This document shows, one piece after another, positions 16,523-23,887 of a stretch of DNA of 64,000 nucleotides. Origin of the DNA: Candidatus Gastranaerophilales bacterium (GTDB lineage Bacteria > Cyanobacteriota > Vampirovibrionia > Gastranaerophilales > Gastranaerophilaceae). The notes beneath the pieces were generated by a model. That model was not told the origin of the DNA and did not search any database. It saw only the letters and a list, made by a program, of their open reading frames with translations. A program made the translations under genes and the position numbers. Within the stretch, counting starts at the first letter, position 1, and each line of letters begins with the position of its first letter. The stretch lies in NCBI GenBank assembly GCA_944323615.1, contig CALUTG010000003.1, positions 1 to 64,000 of the forward strand. The letters run 5' to 3'.

Positions 16523-16699
16523 CTATTCATCTCCTTCACTATCAAAATCAAAAGGTGTATCTGTTTCCAACACCCAGTTGAGAGCGTTGATTATTCCGCT
16601 AGCTACTGTTTCCAGATAGCGACGTTTCATTTTCTTGCAATTTCGCCACTCTGCTTTAACCTCTTCTAAATATTTTTCTATTTCTTGCTGTGTTTTCAT
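16523..16699 (-). CDS. Small acidic phage protein, unknown
   Basis: This 58-residue frame begins MKTQQEIEKYLEEV and ends in an acidic tail (TPFDFDSEGDE). GAGGAG lies just before the ATG. Largely helical and cytoplasmic; no family recognised. It is supported by position, ribosome site and lack of any competing frame. Confidence 0.55.
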   Translation of the reverse strand: MKTQQEIEKYLEEVKAEWRNCKKMKRRYLETVASGIINALNWVLETDTPFDFDSEGDE

Positions 16700-16737
16700 T
16701 TCATCTCCTCACAAAAAATCCCCCGGATCCGAGGGAG

Positions 16738-16956
16738 TTAGATTATTTTCTCTTCTTTTGCAATATTACAAATAGCCTGTATGCAATTAAAACAAATATG
16801 ATGACTGCAATCATATACAGCTTTCTTAATCCAACGGTTTTTTCCATCGGAGTAATAAAGCCCATAAAGTTTTACATTTGTCGATTTCCCGCTAATTATT
16901 TCATTAGTCGTTATTTTATCCCCACAAATGTCACATATATATTCACTATTCCGCAT
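16738..16956 (-). CDS. Small zinc-finger phage protein
   Basis: This 72-residue protein has two pairs of metal ligands: YICDICGDK near the N-terminus and HHICFNCIQAIC near the C-terminus, a treble-clef or ribbon-like layout. The ATG at 16956 is preferred over a GTG two codons earlier because GGAG would overlap the latter. Part of a run of tiny zinc-binding genes; role unknown. Confidence 0.6.
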   Translation of the reverse strand: MRNSEYICDICGDKITTNEIISGKSTNVKLYGLYYSDGKNRWIKKAVYDCSHHICFNCIQAICNIAKEEKII

Positions 16957-16958
16957 AT

Positions 16959-17114
16959 TCACTCCTTTATCAATTCAAATTCAATGTCAAAAACAAGTTT
17001 ATTAACTTTTAAATCTGTATCTCTTCCATCAACATTATATTTAATATTTGTTACTAAAGCCATTAATCTTTTTTCTTTATTTTTTTCACTTGGGTATCCA
17101 TTAGTAAAAAACAA
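16959..17114 (-). CDS. Very small phage ORF with probable TTG start
   Basis: A 51-residue frame fills the gap between its neighbours, starting at TTG 17114 with AGGTGA five bases before it, or at an internal ATG giving 34 residues. The end IEFELIKE overlaps the ribosome site of the next gene. No similarity recognised. Included because it tiles exactly between two real genes. Confidence 0.4.
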   Translation of the reverse strand: MFFTNGYPSEKNKEKRLMALVTNIKYNVDGRDTDLKVNKLVFDIEFELIKE

Positions 17115-17307
17115 TTGAATCACCTACTTTTAATCCTCTATTTGTAAATCTATATAATGGAAGTTCAAATCTCATTTTTTCAAAATTAAAATTTAATTCA
17201 GGCATTATTCTTGCTATCCAATAATCACTCATAACCCTATATTCATGAGTTTTCTCACCTGATTTTATTTTTTCAAACCATTCTTTTTTTAAGTTAAATG
17301 TTAGCAT
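17101..17307 (-). CDS. Short ASCH-domain-like protein
   Basis: This 68-residue protein starts with LKKEWFEKIKSGEKTHEYR, the usual first motif of ASCH domains, and ends RGLKVGDSIVFY, the motif that closes the strand core (GDxIxF). ASCH domains resemble PUA folds and are thought to bind RNA; phage copies are common and mostly uncharacterised. It is shorter than the usual 100-120 residues, so loops are reduced. Confidence 0.7.
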   Translation of the reverse strand: MLTFNLKKEWFEKIKSGEKTHEYRVMSDYWIARIMPELNFNFEKMRFELPLYRFTNRGLKVGDSIVFY

Positions 17308-17561
17308 TTGTTTTCCTCCAATAGCCCTGATAACAACGTTTTAAAAGCAGTTAAACTATTTAATTTTGCCTGCTTCCAATCTTCACTATGTGCTTGACGG
17401 CGTTCAATCGGCATTGCTGGCATTGCTGTTTTTCTAGCCACAAGACAGCAATTAAAACCATCCGCCCATTCTTCACTTTCACGCTCTCGTTCCATCAGTA
17501 ATTGACCGTAGTCAACTCCGTAGTTAAATATCCGTAAAGCTGTAACTGCATCTAGTTGCAT
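17301..17561 (-). CDS. Small phage protein, unknown
   Basis: This 86-residue protein is mostly helical with an internal AMPAMPIERR turn. No domain recognised. It overlaps the ASCH gene by seven bases and is itself overlapped by the next small gene, consistent with a translationally coupled cassette. Confidence 0.5.
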   Translation of the reverse strand: MQLDAVTALRIFNYGVDYGQLLMERERESEEWADGFNCCLVARKTAMPAMPIERRQAHSEDWKQAKLNSLTAFKTLLSGLLEENKC

Positions 17562-17668
17562 TGTTTTTCCTCCAATAACTCCGGATTTTTACATTCCAAA
17601 AAGCAATATTTATCCTCATGCGGTTCAATCCCGCAAATCTCGCATAGTTCTTTTGATAGGTTAGTCAT
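17552..17668 (-). CDS. Tiny Cys-rich phage protein
   Basis: This 38-residue frame reads LCEICGIEPHEDKYCFLEC near the start, a compact CxxC...CxxxC zinc knuckle. GAGGT lies seven bases before the ATG. It ends ten bases inside its downstream neighbour. Confidence 0.55.
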   Translation of the reverse strand: MTNLSKELCEICGIEPHEDKYCFLECKNPELLEEKQCN

Positions 17669-17677
17669 TTTATTACC

Positions 17678-17899
17678 TCAATTCTTTCTTAATTCAACTA
17701 TTCCTCTGCTTATATCTTTAAGCAAATTATCAATTTCATAATAGGCGTCCTTATATGTTTCATACAGGGCTTTATAGCGCCTGTACTCTCGTTCTTTCAT
17801 TGGTTTGTTACTTCTAAATTTGTCAAGGTAAATACTTATTTTATATGAATAATCTGACCTTAAAGTATCAAGGTCACTAATTAAACAACCTTTACTCAT
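17678..17899 (-). CDS. Small helical phage protein, unknown
   Basis: This 73-residue protein is highly charged and Tyr-rich (EREYRRYKALYETYKDAYYE), likely a helical hairpin. No family recognised. It overlaps the following zinc-finger gene by eight bases. Confidence 0.5.
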   Translation of the reverse strand: MSKGCLISDLDTLRSDYSYKISIYLDKFRSNKPMKEREYRRYKALYETYKDAYYEIDNLLKDISRGIVELRKN

Positions 17900-18080
17900 T
17901 GTCTTGCTCCTTTAATTGTTTTTGTCTGTCCATCCTATTGAACACCCACAACATACAGTCGTGACATATTTCATAATTCAGTGTGGCAGTAGAACTTAGG
18001 CAGTTCTCTTTAATACTTACTTTATGCTCTCGATACTCTGGAATTTCCTTGCCGCATAAATCACAGTAGTATTTAATCAT
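17892..18080 (-). CDS. Small zinc-finger phage protein
   Basis: This 62-residue protein has YYCDLCGKEIPE and YEICHDCMLWV, two CxxC pairs about 33 residues apart, similar in plan to the 16738 and 24449 proteins. The tail is charged and helical. Overlaps both neighbours by eight bases. Role unknown. Confidence 0.6.
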   Translation of the reverse strand: MIKYYCDLCGKEIPEYREHKVSIKENCLSSTATLNYEICHDCMLWVFNRMDRQKQLKEQDNE

Positions 18081-18558
18081 TCCCTTCTCCTTTCGCTTTG
18101 TTTATGATGTCGAGGATTTGAGTTTTCACGCAATTTAAACATTCTTCAAAATCATCACACCCACACTCTTGACTTTCACAGTAAATATCTTCTTTTAATT
18201 CTTGCTCAATCTCCTCAAGAGCCTTGCGGTAGCGGTCATTTTCTTCAATTTCCTTTTGCAGCCCATAGTCTAAATCTCTAATCATTTTGCAAGGAATATT
18301 ATAATCATCCCTTTCACCGCAATCATTACATAATTGCATTTCCAATTTTTGATTTTTCTCTTTCAGCTCCTCGCACTCCTGCGTCTTGCGGGCGAGCTGC
18401 TTGAATAAACAGTTAGGGTAGTCTTTACAATAAGTACATTGACTATAAACATCTTTATTCATAATGCACCTCGATTTATAGTTTTTATCAGTATTTACCC
18501 AAAGCCAAAAACATTCACTTACATCAACCTTATCAATCATTATCTGTTTATCCGTCAT
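18073..18558 (-). CDS. Cys-rich coiled-coil phage protein, paralogue A
   Basis: This 161-residue protein has three parts: an N-terminal IDKVDVSECFWLW and cysteine cluster (residues 1-52), the phrase FKQLARKTQECEELKEKNQKL starting a coiled coil (52-125), and an end with more cysteines and ILDIINKAKGEGND. The same plan occurs in the gene at 18870-19412. I associate this family with Gastranaerophilales genomes and their gut phages; its function is unknown. The Cys clusters suggest bound zinc. Confidence 0.65.
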   Translation of the reverse strand: MTDKQIMIDKVDVSECFWLWVNTDKNYKSRCIMNKDVYSQCTYCKDYPNCLFKQLARKTQECEELKEKNQKLEMQLCNDCGERDDYNIPCKMIRDLDYGLQKEIEENDRYRKALEEIEQELKEDIYCESQECGCDDFEECLNCVKTQILDIINKAKGEGND

Positions 18559-18576
18559 TCGTTACCGTCCTTTGCT

Positions 18577-18873
18577 TTATTCTTTTAAAGTTTTTACTTC
18601 TTTAAGAATATTTTCTAATATTTTTATTAATTGCTCTTTATTTTTTGCTTTACCACCAATAAAGAAGCTCCAATCTTCAATAACATATAGCTGTCTTGTT
18701 CCGTTTTTAAAATGGTTAAAATATTGTATTATAGCACTTTCCCATTCTTCTTTAGGAATGTCTTTGTATTTTTCAGAAAAATTAGTTTTATTTGTATCAA
18801 TATTCACAATTCTCGGAGTTCCTGTTATTGTTGAAATCATCAAATGTAAATTTTTAAAATATTTTGGTATCAT
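18577..18873 (-). CDS. Small phage protein, unknown
   Basis: This 98-residue protein begins MIPKYFKNLHLMISTITGTP and has a mixed strand/helix pattern with a lysine-rich helical end. No domain recognised. It lies between the two Cys-rich coiled-coil paralogues and overlaps the upstream one by four bases. Confidence 0.55.
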   Translation of the reverse strand: MIPKYFKNLHLMISTITGTPRIVNIDTNKTNFSEKYKDIPKEEWESAIIQYFNHFKNGTRQLYVIEDWSFFIGGKAKNKEQLIKILENILKEVKTLKE

Positions 18874-19412
18874 TGCTTACCGTCCTTTGCTTTGTTGATG
18901 ATGTCTTTTAAATTTGGAATAAGTGAATAATAGCAGCCTTCTTTCTCCCAATTACAATCTTCATAATCGTCGCAATCTTTACAAAAGTTCTTAACTAATC
19001 CCTCAATCTCCTCAAGAGCCTTGCGGTAGCAGGTGTTTCTCAATTCAAGTTTTTCATTTAAACTTTCTGCTTTAATCCGCCATTCTTCAGAGGTTTCAAG
19101 CTGCTTTTTCAACTCCTCGCATTCCTGTTTGAGTTCTTCTATAAGCTCATTACAATCTCGTGTAGCAGTATCAAAGTTATCTTTTAAAACTTCTATTTCT
19201 TCTTTTAGGCTCTCGCATTCCGCAGTCTTGCGGGCAAGCTGCTTAAAATAACAATCTTTACAACAATCTGCAATATCGCAGCAAACAGGTAATCCAAACA
19301 TATCTTTATGCAGACTACATCCATGTGAAAACTTGCCGTAATCATAATGCATATAAAATTCGCATTTGCTAACATCCACACCGTCAATTATTATCTGTTC
19401 TATTGGGTTCAT
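18870..19412 (-). CDS. Cys-rich coiled-coil phage protein, paralogue B
   Basis: This 180-residue protein shares the plan of the 18073 gene: IIIDGVDVSKCEFYM, a run of eight or so cysteines to residue 57, YFKQLARKTAECESLKEEIE opening a long coiled coil, YRKALEEIEGL, a CKDCxxxxDC cluster, and IINKAKDGKQ at the end. The ATG at 19412 is chosen (GGAG eight bases before, ATGA overlap with the upstream stop) rather than the longer frame from 19457. Function unknown. Confidence 0.65.
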   Translation of the reverse strand: MNPIEQIIIDGVDVSKCEFYMHYDYGKFSHGCSLHKDMFGLPVCCDIADCCKDCYFKQLARKTAECESLKEEIEVLKDNFDTATRDCNELIEELKQECEELKKQLETSEEWRIKAESLNEKLELRNTCYRKALEEIEGLVKNFCKDCDDYEDCNWEKEGCYYSLIPNLKDIINKAKDGKQ

Positions 19413-19717
19413 TGTGTCTGCTCCTTTCTTGTTTGGCTTCGTTTGTTGCCATAGCATTTTTTACAAAGTGCCATATTTTTATAAAACTCAGATATGTTTA
19501 AAACTCTTCCGCACACACGACAACGCTTTAAACCTTGTTTGAAAAGAAGTTTATTTATCTTTTTGAAATCTCTCGTGTAGTGTATCTCTTGAGGTAACGA
19601 AAGCAGTCTTTTTAAGTTTTGTTCTTCTTCCCAAGTTATTACGAGTGATCTTATAAACTCTAAAATATGTGCCATTGCCTGAGCTGATGGCAAATTCTTA
19701 TCATAAAATCCGGACAT
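19409..19717 (-). CDS. Zinc-finger phage protein
   Basis: This 102-residue protein has a C-terminal zinc motif, RCRVCGRVLNISEFYKN followed by LCKKCYGNK, with basic residues around it. This is the plan of small HNH-like or recombination-associated zinc fingers, but no His-Asn catalytic pair is visible, so DNA or RNA binding is more likely. It lies just downstream of the DUF1492-like regulator. Confidence 0.6.
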   Translation of the reverse strand: MSGFYDKNLPSAQAMAHILEFIRSLVITWEEEQNLKRLLSLPQEIHYTRDFKKINKLLFKQGLKRCRVCGRVLNISEFYKNMALCKKCYGNKRSQTRKEQTQ

Positions 19718-19719
19718 AT

Positions 19720-20232
19720 TTAATCCTCCAGATTGAAAGCAAGCTGATGTTCTCTTCTTATGTATGGTTTTGAGCTAACTTTGTCTAATTCCTCCAGCGC
19801 TCTTTTATTCCAGTACATAATAGTATCCTTGTATTTCTCGTATTTTTGCTCCTCAAAATCAGGTTCAAAGCCGAAAAACTCCTCCGTTATTTCAGACCAT
19901 TTCCACTTTTCTAAATAACGTAGAATCAGAACTTTTCTATAATTCCATTTCTTGACACGTGCGATTTGAGTCTTAATTATTTCGTGTTCAGGGATAACCA
20001 AGGCTCTTATTTCATCAATGCTGGTATTAATTTTCTGTAAAGCCATAACATAGCGCTCCTGTTCGCTAACTTTATTTCCGTTTCCGGAACTGACTTTAAT
20101 TTTTGAATAATCTATGCCGCTTAAACTGCCTATTCTTTCTTTTATTGCTTCTTTTTGTCTGAGGAGATAATCAAGCTCCCTGACTTTATCAATGTAATTA
20201 TCCAGCCTCTCTTGTGTAATTGGTTCATACAT
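19720..20232 (-). CDS. DUF1492/ArpU-like phage transcription regulator
   Basis: This 170-residue protein has an N-terminal coiled coil (about 10-85) and a C-terminal sigma-70 region-4-like HTH: KWNYRKVLILRYLEKWKWSEI then a variant recognition helix. DUF1492/ArpU proteins occur at the end of early operons of many phages and switch on late genes. The same job is plausible here for the late promoter region before terS. Assignment rests on layout and the Y-L-RYLE-W-W-EI pattern. Confidence 0.65.
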   Translation of the reverse strand: MYEPITQERLDNYIDKVRELDYLLRQKEAIKERIGSLSGIDYSKIKVSSGNGNKVSEQERYVMALQKINTSIDEIRALVIPEHEIIKTQIARVKKWNYRKVLILRYLEKWKWSEITEEFFGFEPDFEEQKYEKYKDTIMYWNKRALEELDKVSSKPYIRREHQLAFNLED

Positions 20233-20247
20233 TTAATAAGCTCCTTT

Positions 20248-20463
20248 TTACTGAATTATTCCTCTTCTCAAAGCCCAACAGGCTAAATGTTGTCTATTGA
20301 CAGTTCCCGTTTTGTTATAAAGGTAAGTTATTGCCCCTCTCAGGGTTGATATATTCATATTTAGGGCTTGTGTAATTTCTGAGTCGGTATATCCTATAGA
20401 AACAAGTTCAATAATCCGTTTTTCCCTGTCTGTAATCTTTATTTCTCTTGTTTTTTCTTTCAT
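20248..20463 (-). CDS. LuxR-type HTH protein
   Basis: This 71-residue protein is essentially one GerE/LuxR-type DNA-binding domain: ITDREKRIIELVSIGYTDSEI, then ALNMNISTLRGAITYLYNKT, ending in RQHLACWALRRGII. There is no receiver or sensor domain. It likely binds phage DNA as a regulator with its DUF1492-like neighbour. GGA precedes the ATG at a suitable distance. Confidence 0.8.
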   Translation of the reverse strand: MKEKTREIKITDREKRIIELVSIGYTDSEITQALNMNISTLRGAITYLYNKTGTVNRQHLACWALRRGIIQ

Positions 20464-20474
20464 TTTATTTATCC

Positions 20475-20909
20475 TTAATCTTCTTTAAATAAATTTCTCT
20501 GTATATTCTTTGAATCTTTCCACTGTTCGTAATTTTTAAGTTCTGTTATCCTAACCTCAATTCTGGGGTTGTACTTATCGTGATAAACTCTGGATCCGTC
20601 ATGTGCCGCTATAATATCCTTGTTATCATCAAGAACAAGTCCTGACTTGACCATAGCATCATCTATGGCATTGAGGAGGTTTGCCAAATCAACCCGCCTC
20701 CTCGCATCCATAAAAAAGAGACATTCAATATTAACCGGATAGGTTATAATTCCGGCGTGCAGCTTAACCATATTCAGGTAAGGCAGACAATCCTTTTCAA
20801 AGAATCTGTACTGCTTTGAAGGGAGAAGTCTCGGATACCCTCCCATCATAATAATTTGTCCATGATTTTTCTTTGATACCGGCTTTACCGGAATTACAAA
20901 CTCTATCAT
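20475..20909 (-). CDS. rusA: RusA-family Holliday-junction resolvase
   Basis: This 144-residue endonuclease cuts Holliday junctions in replicating phage DNA. The hallmark is RRRVDLANLLNAIDDAM (about residues 70-86) followed by GLVLDDNKDI, giving the cluster of acidic catalytic residues; the end PRIEVRITEL is also typical. GGAG precedes the ATG. It lies in the replication/recombination block with the exonuclease and annealing protein. Confidence 0.9.
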   Translation of the reverse strand: MIEFVIPVKPVSKKNHGQIIMMGGYPRLLPSKQYRFFEKDCLPYLNMVKLHAGIITYPVNIECLFFMDARRRVDLANLLNAIDDAMVKSGLVLDDNKDIIAAHDGSRVYHDKYNPRIEVRITELKNYEQWKDSKNIQRNLFKED

Positions 20910-20937
20910 CTTATTAGCTCCATTCTGTAATTATTTT

Positions 20938-20989
20938 CCCTCCCCTACCCCTCCCCATTGGGGGGGGATAAAAGAGTGATTAAGTCACT
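20938..20989. repeat. Dispersed palindromic repeat, divergent copy R4
   Basis: TCCCCTACCCCTCCCC, ATTG and a run of eight G form a C/G-tract palindrome, followed by GAGTGATTAAGTCACT, the same flank motif as R1 and R3. It lies between rusA and the next early gene, and the motif runs into that gene's last codons. Confidence 0.5.
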
Positions 20990-21456
20990 GTTAACTTCAT
21001 ATGTTTAGTTCTGGTATCTCCGTTCAAATACTTTTGAGCAAGCTCTAAAATCTCATACAAAAGCTTTTCATCCTTCCCGGAAACAGAGAAGGTCTTTTCT
21101 GAAAATTCTTCTTTGTAGATAGGTATTGAATTTACCGGAATATTGGTTAAAACATTCTTCTGCGGCTCATATTTAACTGCATAAGATACTTTCTCAAGCT
21201 TATCGCCTGAACCGTAAACAAACCTTAAAGCGTTCATTTTGATTTTACTCACATCATTTTTGAGCGCCGGAATAATTTCCACAAAGCTATTTACTGTTTC
21301 TTGAAACTTTTTTGAAAACTCTTCTGTAACCTTTTCTTTTCCTGTGAATGTTACGCTTGAAGCGTTCATATCAGTATTTTCTGAATACTCAATAATTGCA
21401 GTCTGGTCATTCTCAATTTTGATTTTTGAAATTAAAGCTTTTCTTTCTTCTGTCAT
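20980..21456 (-). CDS. Phage early protein, unknown
   Basis: This 158-residue protein is strand-rich at first, with a helical middle and end. No domain recognised. AGGAAAGGA precedes the ATG. It overlaps the replisome organiser by 44 bases and precedes rusA, so it is probably part of replication or recombination. It may be an accessory single-strand-binding or modifying factor, but nothing in the sequence proves it. Confidence 0.6.
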   Translation of the reverse strand: MTEERKALISKIKIENDQTAIIEYSENTDMNASSVTFTGKEKVTEEFSKKFQETVNSFVEIIPALKNDVSKIKMNALRFVYGSGDKLEKVSYAVKYEPQKNVLTNIPVNSIPIYKEEFSEKTFSVSGKDEKLLYEILELAQKYLNGDTRTKHMKLTVT

Positions 21457-22156
21457 TTTTAATCCTTTCCTGAATCTGTTTTATTTTCTCTTTTTCTTCC
21501 GGAGTTTCTACGCACTCCTCTTCTTTCTGTTTAGCTTTATTCTTGCTTTCCTCCTCCTTTTTCTTTTGTCTTTCCTGCCATTGTTTAGCTTTGTTCAGCT
21601 TGTTCTCTAAATCCCCGTTTTTAGATAGCGTGCTTATATAAGCATCAATATCCTCAATTGGGGTTTTTCGTTTTTGCTTTAAAAGATATTTTTCTAAAAT
21701 TTCTCTCTCGCTTATAGAGAGAGATAATTTATTATCTCTCTCTTTCTTTATATTCTTTATAGTGTTGTTGTTTGACCCCCCTATTTGTTTGTTGCAACCC
21801 CCTGGGGTTGGTTTGTTGTTTGGGGGAGTTTTTTGCTTGTTGTTTGTTTGGTATAAATCGTAGTTTTTTACTGTTATTATTGAATATCGGTTTGTTGTTT
21901 GTATGTTGATTTCGTTTGTTGTTTGTAATTTCTTTAGTGCGTTTCTCGTTTGTTGCAAGGTCAATCCGTTAAGCATAGCAAGCTTTTCAATGCTAGTCGG
22001 AAATTGTCCGCGCTTTAGTAATTGCCCTTGCCAGTTTTCATCTTTAAAATTCGCTTCCAGCAGACAATGTAAAAAAATAATTTTTACAGTAGGATAGTCG
22101 TACCATTCCCATTCTTGAAACTTCTTGTAAAGTAAAATCCAGCCGTCTTTACGCAT
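21413..22156 (-). CDS. Phage replisome organiser / replication initiation protein
   Basis: This 247-residue protein has an N-terminal winged helix of the phage replisome-organiser (DnaD-like) type: GWILLYKKFQEWEWYDYP, then LKRGQFPTSIEKLAMLNGLTLQQTRNALKKL. A low-complexity Asn/Gln linker (about 115-150) and a lysine/glutamate-rich C-terminal coil follow. Such proteins bind the phage origin and recruit host DnaB. The linker-coding DNA holds a cluster of direct repeats that may be the origin. GGAGG lies four bases before the ATG. Confidence 0.8.
   Translation of the reverse strand: MRKDGWILLYKKFQEWEWYDYPTVKIIFLHCLLEANFKDENWQGQLLKRGQFPTSIEKLAMLNGLTLQQTRNALKKLQTTNEINIQTTNRYSIITVKNYDLYQTNNKQKTPPNNKPTPGGCNKQIGGSNNNTIKNIKKERDNKLSLSISEREILEKYLLKQKRKTPIEDIDAYISTLSKNGDLENKLNKAKQWQERQKKKEEESKNKAKQKEEECVETPEEKEKIKQIQERIKNDRRKKSFNFKNQN
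21716..21958. other. Candidate phage replication origin: iteron cluster and inverted repeats
   Basis: Seven copies of GTTTGTTGTTTG or GTTTGTTGCAA-like units lie near 21762, 21785, 21811, 21835, 21890, 21914 and 21947. A 12-bp perfect inverted repeat (21716-21727 with 21732-21743) and a 7-bp one, CAACCCC/GGGGTTG, at 21795-21810 sit among them. All are within the initiator gene, as in lambda O. Confidence 0.6.
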
Positions 22157-22197
22157 TATTCCTCCACTAAAAGCAACTCTGTTAAGGGTGGCTTTTA

Positions 22198-23007
22198 TTA
22201 ATTAAAAACAATCAAATCATCAGGCAAAATCAATTTCTCAAGCTTCTTAGTTGCCCTGCAGTAATCACATACTCCGCAGCGGCGGGGTTCTTCGTTGTAA
22301 TTCTTGACATCAATTATTCTTTGCATTTTGAATAATAGCTGATTTCTTTGGAATTCAAGCTGTTCATTCGGAATCAAAATACAATCAATGTCCGGATAAT
22401 CCTGTTTATCTACAGCAGCTATTATACAGTCCAGAACCTCACCTGTATTTTGTCTTACAATTTCCTGATATATTCCAAGCTGCAGATCATAGCCCCATTT
22501 TTCTATAAAACTCTGCCTGAATCCGTTTTTATAAGATATATCCCGAAGTTTTTGCACTACTTTCAAATCTACAATGGCTTGGTGCGGTATGTAGCTGTCC
22601 ATTTTTATTTTCCACTGGACTCCCAGAAATTCACCTGTCATAATGACTTGCTTTTCTCCGGACATGCAGTTCATAAACAGCTCTTCATTTTCTACTCTCC
22701 GGATTATGCTTTCAGCTTTTACATAATCAGATTTTAAACTGCCGTCTTTTTTAAAGAGTTCAGGAGTTTTTGATTTGAACTCCTCAAGAGTTCCTTCAAA
22801 ATAGCTGTCAACGTATGAACCGATTAACATCGGGGTAGTAGGTTCTTCAACCCACTCCCCGTTAATCTTTGCCATTGCGTAAGCTTCGCATTTAAGGAAG
22901 TCTTTAACCTGACTTACGCTAAAATAACGCTGATTGGCTTCTTTTGAGTAGTAATTCTCATTTGTTAACTTAAACCGTTTCTTCTTCGATGTTTTCGTAG
23001 TACTCAT
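22198..23007 (-). CDS. PD-(D/E)XK exonuclease, RecE/DUF3799-like
   Basis: This 269-residue nuclease is likely the 5'-3' exonuclease that feeds phage recombination. The core is visible as MTGEFLGVQWKIKMDSYIP with AIVDLKVV (the D..(E/D)xK metal site at about residues 135-152), an upstream SVSQVKDFLKCE helix, and a C-terminal CGVCDYCR cluster, like the Cys motif of Cas4/AddB-type nucleases. It overlaps the annealing-protein candidate by 38 bp, the usual exonuclease/annealase pairing. Confidence 0.8.
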   Translation of the reverse strand: MSTTKTSKKKRFKLTNENYYSKEANQRYFSVSQVKDFLKCEAYAMAKINGEWVEEPTTPMLIGSYVDSYFEGTLEEFKSKTPELFKKDGSLKSDYVKAESIIRRVENEELFMNCMSGEKQVIMTGEFLGVQWKIKMDSYIPHQAIVDLKVVQKLRDISYKNGFRQSFIEKWGYDLQLGIYQEIVRQNTGEVLDCIIAAVDKQDYPDIDCILIPNEQLEFQRNQLLFKMQRIIDVKNYNEEPRRCGVCDYCRATKKLEKLILPDDLIVFN

Positions 23008-23884
23008 TTGCCATTGCCTCTAATTCCGGAGATACTTCCATCTCATCATCTTTTTTAATATTCTTTTTGGTTGTAAGCTTTTTCTCTGCGTTGTCTTTTT
23101 GCTGTTCAGCTGCGGAAGGTATATCAAAGTATTGTTCTATCGGTGCAAAATTATTCTTGATAGAGTTGTAAATACTGCCCAAATCAACAATATTTTTAGG
23201 TATGAAATTGTCACATTTAGTACCTACACGCTTTTCAATCATTTCTTTGGTTACCCCTAAGGATTCAAACTTATCCAGCATGTCTGCTACTCGTTCTTTA
23301 AGCGGTTTATCATTTGAACCTATTAATGTTTTTTCACAGGCATTAAGGAAATCTTCCACAACATCACCCGGAAGGATTTCAAGAAGTACGGCTCTTTTTC
23401 TTCTTGCCCCGTCGTTAGCGATTCTTTCGTATATATCCCTCGGGTCAGTTAAAAGAGTGTTTCCGCCGTTCTTTGTATACCTTGTATGCGGAACTTTGAA
23501 AATTCTTTCCGCTCTTACGTTGCTTTCTAAATCCCAGGCATAAGCCATAACTTCGGAAGTGTGTTCAATAGGGTTTGAGCTTAGTTCTTTTACACCATAA
23601 GAAATATTTCCCCAATATTTAGCTATGGTTTCGGCAGCTCTTACGGAAGGCCCTTTGATTTGCTGTCCGCCTCTCGGGTAACAATATGTAGCCTTTTCGG
23701 CCAAGGTCATTCTTTTGGCTGCTTCCATAATCTTTTTAAAACTTTGCTGTTCATCTCTCGGAAACTGTCGAGCCATAAAGATAGCTCCCTGAACCTCTTG
23801 AACAGCTCTTGTTTTTTCAATCTCCTGTCCGACATTAGGGAAGCTTGTAACATTTGCTCTGTCCTGTTCTGCTAAATAGTTCAT
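22970..23884 (-). CDS. Probable phage recombination (ssDNA-annealing) protein
   Basis: This 304-residue protein belongs to a family I know only as conserved phage proteins: GAIFMARQFPRDEQQSFKKI, then ATYCYPRGGQQIKGPSVRAAE, AYAWDLESNVRAER, LTDPRDIYERIANDGARRKR, and LEILPGDVVE. It does not look like RecT, Erf, Rad52 or Sak4. Its direct coupling to an exonuclease, in the slot held by annealases in other phages, is the evidence for role. The C-terminus is a charged linker with an acidic tail, as in proteins that bind SSB partners. Confidence 0.6.
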   Translation of the reverse strand: MNYLAEQDRANVTSFPNVGQEIEKTRAVQEVQGAIFMARQFPRDEQQSFKKIMEAAKRMTLAEKATYCYPRGGQQIKGPSVRAAETIAKYWGNISYGVKELSSNPIEHTSEVMAYAWDLESNVRAERIFKVPHTRYTKNGGNTLLTDPRDIYERIANDGARRKRAVLLEILPGDVVEDFLNACEKTLIGSNDKPLKERVADMLDKFESLGVTKEMIEKRVGTKCDNFIPKNIVDLGSIYNSIKNNFAPIEQYFDIPSAAEQQKDNAEKKLTTKKNIKKDDEMEVSPELEAMANEYYENIEEETV

Positions 23885-23887
23885 TTT

